Positions 8,555-15,285 of a stretch of DNA of 23,946 nt are shown here, in pieces. The translations under genes were made by a program, and so were the position numbers. Position 1 is the stretch's first letter. Each line of letters begins with the position of its first letter. The notes beneath the pieces were generated by a model. It was given only the letters and a program-made list of their open reading frames with translations, made no database searches and was not told where the DNA came from. Source of the stretch: an uncultured Eubacteriales bacterium (lineage in GTDB: Bacteria > Bacillota > Clostridia > Oscillospirales > CAG-272); contig URDS01000031.1 of assembly GCA_900546635.1 (NCBI GenBank), forward strand, positions 1 through 23,946. The letters are read 5' to 3'.

Positions 8555-8971
8555 TTAATTTGCTTTTGTTTCACAGTAGATGCACCGATAAATTCGATTT
8601 TCTTTATCGGTAAGTCTAAAAATGTGTACAAGCTCCTGCTCGACCGATGTGATGCATCGGGGATTCTTGCAGAACAGTACATTGGACAGATGCTCCGGAA
8701 GATCGATTTTTTTCTTTTCGGTCAAAATTCCGTCTCGGATGACATCTACGGTTACATTGGGGTCAACATAGCCGATAATATCAATATTTACGTCAATAAC
8801 CGCATCAATTTTGATAATATCTTTTTTGCCCATTTTTCGGCTTTTTACATTTTTAATGATGGCGACCGAGCAATCCAGTTTATCCAATTCCAGCAGGCGA
8901 TAGAGTTCCATGCCTTTTCCGGCGGTAATGTGATCAATGACGATGCCGTTGCTGATTGAGTCAATATTCAT
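8555..8971 (-). CDS. pyrI: Aspartate carbamoyltransferase regulatory subunit PyrI
   Basis: PyrI binds nucleotides and confers allosteric control on the PyrB catalytic trimers. The 138 residues show the N-terminal allosteric domain (NGIVIDHITAGKGMELYRLL, then LDCSVAIIKNVKS) and the C-terminal zinc domain with four cysteines at 101, 106, 130 and 133 (CKNPRC and CIYC), which hold the structural zinc at the interface with PyrB. The ATG at 8971 overlaps the pyrB stop in an ATGA junction and is preceded by GGAGGTGG, so translation is probably coupled to pyrB. It is the last gene of the operon. The subunit implies that flux is controlled at the enzyme level as well as by the leader. Confidence 0.97.
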   Translation of the reverse strand: MNIDSISNGIVIDHITAGKGMELYRLLELDKLDCSVAIIKNVKSRKMGKKDIIKIDAVIDVNIDIIGYVDPNVTVDVIRDGILTEKKKIDLPEHLSNVLFCKNPRCITSVEQELVHIFRLTDKENRIYRCIYCETKAN

Positions 8972-9894
8972 ATTTCCACCTCCAACAGCTTAAGAATCAA
9001 GGCCATACGGATAAATTTTCCGTACAGCACCTGCTTAAAATAGCAGGCTCTCGGATCGGAATCTACGGCGACGGCGATTTCATTGACACGAGGCAGGGGA
9101 TGCATGATGCAGAGATCCGGCTTTGCATTTTGCAGTTTTTCAGGTGTCAAAATGTAACTGTCTTTCAGGCGAAGATAATCCTCTTCGTTAAAAAATCGCT
9201 CTCTCTGTACGCGCGTCATATACAGAATATCAAGTTCCGGCATGGCGCTTTCAAGATCAGTTGTCTGCACATATTCTATATTCTTTTTTTTCAAAATGTC
9301 TTTTTTGACATAGCTTGGCAATTTTAATTCTTCAGGCGAGATCAGAACAAATTTAACATGGTCGTACCGGGACATTGCTGCGATCAGGGAATGTACGGTG
9401 CGCCCAAATTTCAAGTCGCCGCACAGTCCGATGGTCAGATTGTCAAATCTGCCTTTTTCACGGCGAATGGTCAAAAGATCGGTTAATGTCTGCGTGGGGT
9501 GATTATGTCCGCCGTCTCCGGCATTGATAACCGGAATCGAAGCAGCCTGCGCGGCTACAAGCGGCGCGCCCTCTTTCGGATGACGCATGGCGATAATATC
9601 GGCGTAACAGGAGATCGTTTTGGCCGTATCCGCTACGCTTTCGCCTTTTGCGGAAGAAGAACTCTGCGCTTCGGAAAATCCGATTACGTTACCGCCCAGT
9701 TCATACATAGCGGCTTCAAAACTGAGACGCGTGCGGGTGGAGGGTTCAAAGAACAGCGTGGCCAGCTTTTTTCCGCGGCATTTGTCCGCATATGCTTTCG
9801 GATGCGCAATTATATCATTTGCGGTTTGAATGAGCGCGTCGATTTCGGCAATCGAAAGCTCCAGAATATTGTTTAGTCCCTGCATATGCTTCAC
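8968..9894 (-). CDS. pyrB: Aspartate carbamoyltransferase catalytic subunit PyrB
   Basis: PyrB condenses carbamoyl phosphate with aspartate, the committed step of pyrimidine synthesis. Signature residues are FFEPSTRTRLSF (STRTR 52-56, carbamoyl-phosphate binding), the conserved His region GDGGHNHPTQTLTDL (HPTQ 132-135), and MHPLPRVNEI near the C-terminus. The length, 308 aa, fits the short bacterial class that assembles with PyrI. The start is uncertain: GTG at 9894 overlaps the pyrE stop in a GTGA junction and keeps the KHM beginning common in relatives. The ATG at 9885 (305 aa) has GGGTGA five bases upstream and is a real alternative. The 3' end overlaps pyrI by four bases. Confidence 0.96.
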   Translation of the reverse strand: MKHMQGLNNILELSIAEIDALIQTANDIIAHPKAYADKCRGKKLATLFFEPSTRTRLSFEAAMYELGGNVIGFSEAQSSSSAKGESVADTAKTISCYADIIAMRHPKEGAPLVAAQAASIPVINAGDGGHNHPTQTLTDLLTIRREKGRFDNLTIGLCGDLKFGRTVHSLIAAMSRYDHVKFVLISPEELKLPSYVKKDILKKKNIEYVQTTDLESAMPELDILYMTRVQRERFFNEEDYLRLKDSYILTPEKLQNAKPDLCIMHPLPRVNEIAVAVDSDPRACYFKQVLYGKFIRMALILKLLEVEI

Positions 9895-10526
9895 CCGATC
9901 CAGCTTTCATCCGAAGGATTGTTGCGGAACGCAATTAACCTTTGAACGTCTTCAGGCTGAATATATCCGGTTTTTGCTGCAACCTCCGCGATCACGTCCA
10001 ATTCTGTAAGGCTGTGATTGGTGACATTGGCTTTTGCCAGACGCTCCAGTCCCTTTTTCATGCCGTATGTGAAAATGCTTACAATACCGAGAACCTCGGC
10101 GCCCGCTTCGCGGAGCGCTTCTACCACTTCGATTACGCTGCCGCCGGTTGAAATCAAATCTTCAACCACGACGACCTTTTGTCCGCTTTCAAGCTTGCCC
10201 TCGATCCGGTTTTGTCTGCCGTGATCTTTTGCGCCGGAGCGAACATATCCCATCGGCAGATTCATAATATGTGCCGTGATTGCCGCATGCGCAATACCGG
10301 CGGTCGATGTACCCATCAGAATCTCGACATCCGGATAATAGGTCTGAATCAATGCAGCCAGCCCGTTTTCAACATCGGTGCGCACTTCCGGCGCGGTCAA
10401 CGTGAGGCGGTTGTCGCAATAAACGGGACTTTTGATTCCGCTGGCCCAGGTAAACGGCTTATCCGGGCTGAAAAATACGGCTTTGATTTTTAATAAATCT
10501 TTTGCAATCTGTTCACTGAGGTTCAT
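9891..10526 (-). CDS. pyrE: Orotate phosphoribosyltransferase
   Basis: PyrE transfers the phosphoribosyl group from PRPP to orotate to give OMP. The 211 residues contain the PRPP-binding motif VVVVEDLISTGGS (118-130) and the flexible catalytic loop YVRSGAKDHGRQNRIEG with Lys100 and His102. FTWASGIKSPVYCDNR near the N-terminus is the substrate region typical of the bacterial enzyme. ATG 10526 is preceded by AAGGAG with a six-base spacer. It lies ten bases after pyrF and overlaps the start of pyrB. Confidence 0.97.
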   Translation of the reverse strand: MNLSEQIAKDLLKIKAVFFSPDKPFTWASGIKSPVYCDNRLTLTAPEVRTDVENGLAALIQTYYPDVEILMGTSTAGIAHAAITAHIMNLPMGYVRSGAKDHGRQNRIEGKLESGQKVVVVEDLISTGGSVIEVVEALREAGAEVLGIVSIFTYGMKKGLERLAKANVTNHSLTELDVIAEVAAKTGYIQPEDVQRLIAFRNNPSDESWIG

Positions 10527-10536
10527 TTTTTACTCC

Positions 10537-11235
10537 TTAACCGATAAATTCTTTTATGCAGCGCGTGTAGGCGGCGACCGGATCGCTTGCTTTTGTGATC
10601 GGCCTTCCGACTACGATATAATCGGAACCGAGTTCTTTGGCTTTTTCGGGGGTGGTAACACGCACCTGATCGCTGAGGCTTTCATTTGCAAAGCGCACAC
10701 CGGGGGTGACCGTTAAAAACGTGCTGCCGCAGGCGGCGTGAACGGTTTCTGCTTCCAGCGGGGAACAGACGACGCCGTCAAGGCCGGCGGTTTGCGCGCA
10801 TTTGGCGTAATGCATAACGGTCTCCGGCATAGATTTTGAGATTAATAGATCGCTGTGCATTCTTTCCTCACTGGTAGAAGTCAACTGTGTTACGGCAATC
10901 AGAAGCGGACGTGTACCGTCCGGACGTGTGAGCCCTTCGATCGCAGCTTCCATCATCGGTATTGTACCACCCGCATGCAGGTTGCACATATCTACATCTA
11001 GGGAAGAGAGCACCGCCATCGCGCTTTTTACCGTGTTCGGAATGTCATGCAGCTTTAAATCTAAAAATATACGGTGTCCGCGGGCTTTGATTTCTTTTAC
11101 AATGCCGGGCCCCTCTGCGTAAAAAAGCTCCATGCCGATTTTTACAAACGGCTTTTGTTTCTTGAAAAGATCCAAAAAATCGAGTGTTGCATTGCGACTT
11201 GGAAAATCGCAGGCAACAATTACATCTTTCCCCAT
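10537..11235 (-). CDS. pyrF: Orotidine 5'-phosphate decarboxylase
   Basis: PyrF decarboxylates OMP to UMP, the last step of the pathway. The catalytic charged network DLKLHDIPNTV has Asp59, Lys61 and Asp64. MGKDVIVACDF at the N-terminus, a downstream CNLHAGGT segment, and the phosphate-binding end DYIVVGRPITKA complete the barrel. The length of 232 aa and the motif place it in the Bacillus/E. coli type (group I), not the longer mycobacterial-type enzyme found in some clostridia. The ATG at 11235 lies 16 bases inside the pyrD 3' end, with GGAGG nine bases before it. Confidence 0.97.
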   Translation of the reverse strand: MGKDVIVACDFPSRNATLDFLDLFKKQKPFVKIGMELFYAEGPGIVKEIKARGHRIFLDLKLHDIPNTVKSAMAVLSSLDVDMCNLHAGGTIPMMEAAIEGLTRPDGTRPLLIAVTQLTSTSEERMHSDLLISKSMPETVMHYAKCAQTAGLDGVVCSPLEAETVHAACGSTFLTVTPGVRFANESLSDQVRVTTPEKAKELGSDYIVVGRPITKASDPVAAYTRCIKEFIG

Positions 11236-12146
11236 TCGTGTGCGCCTCCTATAATTTCAGCTAAACTTTTTATTTTGTATTTTTCCATAACGTCGGGCAG
11301 CGTGTTTACAATATCCCTGCAAATATAGGGATTGATAAGATTTGCCGCGCCGATTTCTACGGCGGCGGCCCCCGCCATCATCATTTCGAGAACATCCTCG
11401 GCCGAAGCAATACCGCCCATGCCGACAATCGGTATTTTGACCGCCTCATATACCTGATAGACCATGCGCAGCGCGACCGGCAAAATTGCCGGTCCGGAAA
11501 ATCCGCCGGTTTTATTTGCAAGCAGGGGCTTTTTTGTATGGAGATTGATACGCATGCCGAGCAGGGTATTAATCATACTGATCCCATCGGCGCCTGCATC
11601 CTCGCAGGCTTTGGCGATTTCCGTAATATCGGAAACATTGGGAGAAAGCTTGATTAAAATCGGCTTTTTTGTCACATTTCGCACGGCGGCGGTAACTGCG
11701 GCCGCGGACTTTGGCGTGGTGCCGAAGCTCATGCCGCCGCCATGCACATTCGGACAGGAAATATTGACTTCAAACCATCCGATTTGCGCTTCATCGTCGA
11801 GCGCAGCGCAAACATTTTTATATTCATCAATCGAAAATCCACTGACATTGGCCATAACCGGCTTTTGAAAATACGTTTTCAGGCGCGGCAATTCCTTTTC
11901 TTTTACGGCTTCCACGCCCGGATTCTGCAATCCGACGGCATTCAGCATGCCGGATGCACACTCCGCAATTCTCGGAGTGGGATTGCCGAAACGGGGCTTT
12001 TCCGTTGTCCCTTTGAAAGAAAATGTTCCGAGGCAGTTTATATCATAGAGTTCTGCAAATTCACTTCCGTAGCCGAATGTACCGCTGGCCGGAATAATCG
12101 GATTGTCCAGCGTGATGCCGCACAGTGTGACTCGTGTGTCTACCAT
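11220..12146 (-). CDS. pyrD: Dihydroorotate dehydrogenase (NAD+), catalytic subunit, class 1B
   Basis: This FMN barrel subunit oxidises dihydroorotate to orotate and passes electrons to PyrK and NAD+. Motifs are PIIPASGTFGYG, GLQNPGVEA, the active-site Cys131 in VNISCPNVHGGGMSFG (cysteine is diagnostic of class 1; class 2 has serine), and the phosphate-binding GMGGIASAEDVLEMM. I start at ATG 12146 (308 aa) because a perfect AAGGAGGAG lies just upstream and VDTRVTLCG is the usual N-terminus. An in-frame ATG at 12185 would add 13 residues that overlap pyrK and look non-native. The start overlaps the pyrK stop by seven bases; the stop overlaps pyrF by 16. Confidence 0.96.
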   Translation of the reverse strand: MVDTRVTLCGITLDNPIIPASGTFGYGSEFAELYDINCLGTFSFKGTTEKPRFGNPTPRIAECASGMLNAVGLQNPGVEAVKEKELPRLKTYFQKPVMANVSGFSIDEYKNVCAALDDEAQIGWFEVNISCPNVHGGGMSFGTTPKSAAAVTAAVRNVTKKPILIKLSPNVSDITEIAKACEDAGADGISMINTLLGMRINLHTKKPLLANKTGGFSGPAILPVALRMVYQVYEAVKIPIVGMGGIASAEDVLEMMMAGAAAVEIGAANLINPYICRDIVNTLPDVMEKYKIKSLAEIIGGAHEWGKM

Positions 12147-12868
12147 ATAATCTCCTCCTTTACAAGTACCGGACCATCCCGGCATATGCGTTTGTTACCG
12201 TATTTGGTTTCGCAACTGCATCCCATGCACGCGCCGAAGCCGCATCCCATACGTTCTTCAAAACTGATCTGACCGGAAGTGCGCATAGCGCTGCATACAG
12301 CCTTCAGCATCGGTTCCGGACCGCAGGTATAGAAATAAGAATAATCGGCGGGCAGCGCATCGGTTACAAATCCGCGCACGCCGTAACTTCCGTCAACCGT
12401 CGTTACCGAAACCGGAACGCCTAATTTTAGAAATTCCTGTTCCAGAAAAACTTCGGAGCGGCGGTTAAAACCGAGAATAACAGAGGGACGCTTGTTTTGC
12501 TCCAGCAGTTTCCGGCAGAGAAGGTACAGCGGCGGTACGCCGACGCCTCCGCCGATCAAAAGCGGCGTATTTCCGGAAAGGTCGAGCGTATATCCGTTTC
12601 CGAGGCCGGTCAGAAGATCCAGCGTATCGCCGCGCTGCATTTTTCCCATTTGCTCCGTGCCGGTTCCGACGACCTTATAGTAAAGTGTCAGACAATCTCC
12701 GTTTCGATCGCAGACGGAAATCGGTCGGCGGAGAAATTTTCCCTCCAGACGAATATTTACAAATTGTCCGGGCGCCGTTATGGCCGAGGTATCGCCGCAC
12801 AGCGTCATGCGGTAGACCCGATCGGCAACCGGCGTGTTGCTTTCAATAGAAAAAACGGATTGTTTCAT
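12140..12868 (-). CDS. pyrK: Dihydroorotate dehydrogenase electron transfer subunit PyrK
   Basis: PyrK is the FAD and [2Fe-2S] subunit that couples PyrD to NAD+. The 242 residues show a ferredoxin-reductase-like fold: FAD-binding FLRRPISVCDR and LTLYYKVVGTGT, the pyridine-nucleotide stretch LLIGGGVGVPPLYLL, and a C-terminal iron-sulfur cluster ligated by Cys209, Cys214, Cys217 and Cys229 (MGCGFGACMGCSC then RIC). An additional Cys219 lies inside the motif. The ATG follows the pyrC stop by three bases with ATGGAG upstream. Being adjacent to pyrD confirms the heterotetrameric class 1B enzyme. Confidence 0.96.
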   Translation of the reverse strand: MKQSVFSIESNTPVADRVYRMTLCGDTSAITAPGQFVNIRLEGKFLRRPISVCDRNGDCLTLYYKVVGTGTEQMGKMQRGDTLDLLTGLGNGYTLDLSGNTPLLIGGGVGVPPLYLLCRKLLEQNKRPSVILGFNRRSEVFLEQEFLKLGVPVSVTTVDGSYGVRGFVTDALPADYSYFYTCGPEPMLKAVCSAMRTSGQISFEERMGCGFGACMGCSCETKYGNKRICRDGPVLVKEEIIW

Positions 12869-12871
12869 GAT

Positions 12872-14104
12872 TTATTTGCTCCATACAACTTTTCCGCCGC
12901 AGACAGTTAAAATGCAGTTGCCGAATACTTTTTCTTCGGCAAACGGCGTGCTTTTGCCTTTTGAGAGAAAACTGTCCGTGTGGAGGATATATTCGCTTTC
13001 CAAGTCATACACACAGAAATTTTCCTGCATGTCAGACCGAATGCCGAAGCGCTTGGCCGGGGCGTCGTGCATCAACTCCACAAGCCGATGCAGCGAAAGA
13101 AGTCCGGTTTTGACCAGTTTCGTGTAGAGAATCGGGAAAGCCGTCTCCAGTCCGACAACGCCCATCAGACTATGCGCAAGTCCGCCGGCTTTTTCGTCGG
13201 CCGTATGCGGCGCATGGTCGGTGGCGATCATATCTATGGTTCCATCACGGAGTCCTTCGAGCAGCGCGCTTCGATCCTCCTCTGAACGGAGCGGCGGATT
13301 CATTTTATATCTGCCGTCATCCTTTAAATCCATGTCGCAGAGCAAGAGATAGTGCGGCGCGGTTTCACAGGTGACGTCTACGCCCTCCGCCTTTGCTCTG
13401 CGAATCAGGGCGACGCTTTCTTTTGTAGAAATGTGGCAGACATGATATTTGCATCCGGTTTCTTTGGCGAGGCGCAGATCCCGCTCAATCGGTTTCCATT
13501 CGCTTTCGCTGCTGATTCCGCGATGACCGTGAAGTTTTGCATATTCGCCGTCGTGGATATATCCGCCGAAAAGCAAGGAGGTATCCTCGCAGTGCGCGAC
13601 AATCGGCTTTCCGTGCGCCTTGGCCTTGTGCATGGCGCTGCGCATCAGTTCTTCGTTTTGCACGCCTTTGCCGTCATCGGAGAAGCCCGCCACATATTCA
13701 CTAAGCCCGGAAAGGTCGGCAAGCACCGCGCCTTCTTCACCCTTGGTGATAGAACCATAAGGGTGTACACGGATCTTTGCATTTTTTTCGATCAAGTCAA
13801 GCTCCACTTTTAGATTTCCGACACAGTCGGGAACAGGACTCAGATTCGGCATGGAGAAAACGTCCGTATACCCCATGCGGGCGGCTGCGGCGGTGCCGGT
13901 TGCAATGGTTTCTTTATAAAAGAATCCCGGCTCTCTCAAATGCACATGTGCATCGACAAAACCGGGGAAGAAAACATATTTTTCAAAATTGAACTCGGAA
14001 ACAGGGATGCCGAATAGGGAAAAATCTTCGGAGAAAAATACAAAATCCTGTTTGCTGATTTTCCCGTCTTTGAATACGTTTGCGTTTTGGATGATATGTT
14101 TCAT
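12872..14104 (-). CDS. pyrC: Dihydroorotase
   Basis: PyrC cyclises carbamoyl aspartate to dihydroorotate. The 410-residue protein belongs to the amidohydrolase superfamily, class I dihydroorotase: zinc ligands His53 and His55 in DAHVHLREPG, the bridging-Asp segment GFSDDGKGV (143-144) in place of a carboxylated lysine, His171 in VAHCED, His224 in HVCHIST, and the catalytic Asp296 in IATDHAPHT. I start at ATG 14104, where AAGGAGAAG lies at good spacing and KHIIQNANVF begins the usual beta-sandwich. The frame stays open upstream to an ATG at 14218, but that codon is at or before the predicted transcription start. First gene of the operon, behind the leader attenuator. Confidence 0.96.
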   Translation of the reverse strand: MKHIIQNANVFKDGKISKQDFVFFSEDFSLFGIPVSEFNFEKYVFFPGFVDAHVHLREPGFFYKETIATGTAAAARMGYTDVFSMPNLSPVPDCVGNLKVELDLIEKNAKIRVHPYGSITKGEEGAVLADLSGLSEYVAGFSDDGKGVQNEELMRSAMHKAKAHGKPIVAHCEDTSLLFGGYIHDGEYAKLHGHRGISSESEWKPIERDLRLAKETGCKYHVCHISTKESVALIRRAKAEGVDVTCETAPHYLLLCDMDLKDDGRYKMNPPLRSEEDRSALLEGLRDGTIDMIATDHAPHTADEKAGGLAHSLMGVVGLETAFPILYTKLVKTGLLSLHRLVELMHDAPAKRFGIRSDMQENFCVYDLESEYILHTDSFLSKGKSTPFAEEKVFGNCILTVCGGKVVWSK

Positions 14105-14123
14105 AGCCGCTTCTCCTTTGCAG

Positions 14124-14205
14124 AAAAAAATCTTGCCCATTTCGGCAAGACAAAAAGCGGTGCGGAACGCAACCGAATATAGAATCTTGCCGATATCTCG
14201 TATCG
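14124..14205 (-). promoter_or_regulatory. pyr leader: terminator / antiterminator attenuator
   Basis: The leader between the promoter and pyrC can form three competing structures on the minus strand. The terminator pairs TCTTGCC (14150-14144) with GGCAAGA (14137-14131), six-nt loop, then seven T (14130-14124). The antiterminator pairs TCGGCAAGA (14193-14185) with TCTTGCCGA (14150-14142), nine perfect pairs, which removes the terminator's 5' arm. A 5' hairpin CGATA-CGAGA-TATCG (14205-14191) occupies part of the antiterminator strand. This is the usual plan for pyr attenuation in Firmicutes, but I do not see the consensus PyrR-binding loop, so the signal and sensor are inferred, not shown. Confidence 0.7.
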
Positions 14206-14222
14206 CCTTAAAGATCATTCAT

Positions 14223-14251
14223 ATAGTAGCATAAAAAGAAAACCTTGTCAA
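14223..14251 (-). promoter_or_regulatory. pyr operon promoter
   Basis: Perfect TTGACA (14251-14246), 17-bp spacer, TACTAT (14228-14223) preceded by TGC as extended -10. Transcription should start near 14216, giving a leader of about 110 nt before pyrC. Confidence 0.9.
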
Positions 14252-14285
14252 CACTTTCCTGAATTTTTTATTTACTTCAGCATAC

Positions 14286-14323
14286 AAAAAAGAGCACCGC
14301 CGTTTGCGCTCTGCGGCAGTGTT
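14286..14323 (-). terminator. Terminator of the CobW-GTPase operon
   Basis: On the minus strand, AACACTGCCG (14323-14314) pairs with CGGCGGTGCT (14302-14293), one mismatch and one wobble, followed by C and six T (14291-14286). It separates the GTPase genes from the pyr promoter directly downstream. Confidence 0.85.
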
Positions 14324-14342
14324 CTCTCTGAAATCGTTTTGA

Positions 14343-15284
14343 TTAGTAGAATGTTGCGACCGGTTCCTCGGGCGGTTCCGTAATTTCGGCTTTCTGTATG
14401 GTAATCACAGGGCCTTTTCGACCGTACAACTGATTAAAGCGGATTTCAATTTTTCCGGTCAGCGCAGCCCAGTCGCCGTTTTTCAGTCCGGCGCGATCTT
14501 TGCATTTGCAGACAAATCCCGCATAAACCGTGTCGTCGGCACAGCAGGTCATCAGCCGCCGTCCGCCGACAAACGTATCGTCGGAAAAATCTTTTCCGAT
14601 TGCAACAAGCGCTTTGAAGGATACGGTAAGACCGTCATATTTTTGCATGTCCTCGGTTGTGTCACGATACCAAAGCGCATAGTCCCGATCCGAAATCCGG
14701 ACAACGTCGGCATTCAGGTCGAAGGGAAGCGGATCCTCTATATCGTCATACTCGGCATGACCGTCCGTGTATTCATAAGCAATTTCGGTTTGACGGCTGA
14801 CGCCGCGGACGATTTTGTGCAGCGCTTCCTTATCCGTTTGTTCTGTGCAGCGGTTGAAGATGACGATTTCGCAGCTGCTCAGTTTATCATAAATCAGATT
14901 GCGCATGTTGGCGTTGTAGGCTGCAAAGCTTGACGCGTCTGCGAACATCAGTTCCTGATAGACCGCCCAATTTTCCGGCATGCGCTGATAAAAGTCGTTC
15001 AGCATCCACATGCCGTTGTACTCGACAATGACTTTTTCGGCATGCGCTTTCAGCGCCATGCGGGTAAGATTTTCTTCGTTGATCTCATCCGGGTTGTCCA
15101 GCGCCTGCACCGTTACATTTTTCATGTACGGCGCATTCGGATCGTATTCTTCTTCTCCGTCTTCACACAAAATAAGGAGCGTCGGTTCTTTGTCATTGAA
15201 ACGCTTGTCCGTCAGCGTGTCGCGAATAAATGTGGTCTTGCCGGAATCCAGAAAACCGGTAAATAAATAAACCTGTACTTCCAT
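14343..15284 (-). CDS. CobW/COG0523-family GTPase, variant without CxCC
   Basis: A 313-residue GTPase of the CobW/HypB/UreG superfamily. It has the P-loop GFLDSGKTT (residues 10-18), a switch-II-like VEYNGMW segment, and NRCTEQTD at the G4 position. The CxCC metal-binding motif that normally follows switch I in COG0523 metallochaperones is absent. The C-terminal third (from about residue 215) is a beta-rich domain with KCKDRAGLKNGDWAALTG and an acidic/proline tail. It recalls the C-terminal domain of TIGR03943/DUF1980 proteins, often found near such GTPases; this link is from memory. It starts one base after its upstream neighbour's stop, with GGAG at correct spacing, so the two are co-translated and may act together. 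Probable role: GTP-dependent metal delivery or sensing; metal unknown. Confidence 0.75.
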   Translation of the reverse strand: MEVQVYLFTGFLDSGKTTFIRDTLTDKRFNDKEPTLLILCEDGEEEYDPNAPYMKNVTVQALDNPDEINEENLTRMALKAHAEKVIVEYNGMWMLNDFYQRMPENWAVYQELMFADASSFAAYNANMRNLIYDKLSSCEIVIFNRCTEQTDKEALHKIVRGVSRQTEIAYEYTDGHAEYDDIEDPLPFDLNADVVRISDRDYALWYRDTTEDMQKYDGLTVSFKALVAIGKDFSDDTFVGGRRLMTCCADDTVYAGFVCKCKDRAGLKNGDWAALTGKIEIRFNQLYGRKGPVITIQKAEITEPPEEPVATFY

Positions 15285-15285
15285 T

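Noticed and set aside
12147..12185. Upstream in-frame ATG for pyrD
   Set aside because: It would add 13 residues overlapping pyrK; the ATG at 12146 has a perfect AAGGAGGAG and gives the normal class 1B N-terminus.
14185..14216. Canonical PyrR-binding loop in the pyr leader
   Set aside because: The 5' hairpin (loop CGAGA) only loosely recalls the consensus; I cannot support a PyrR site from sequence.
14105..14218. pyrC starting at ATG 14218 (448 residues)
   Set aside because: That ATG is at or before the predicted transcription start, and the added 38 residues would be encoded by the attenuator. ATG 14104 has a good ribosome binding site and the normal N-terminus.
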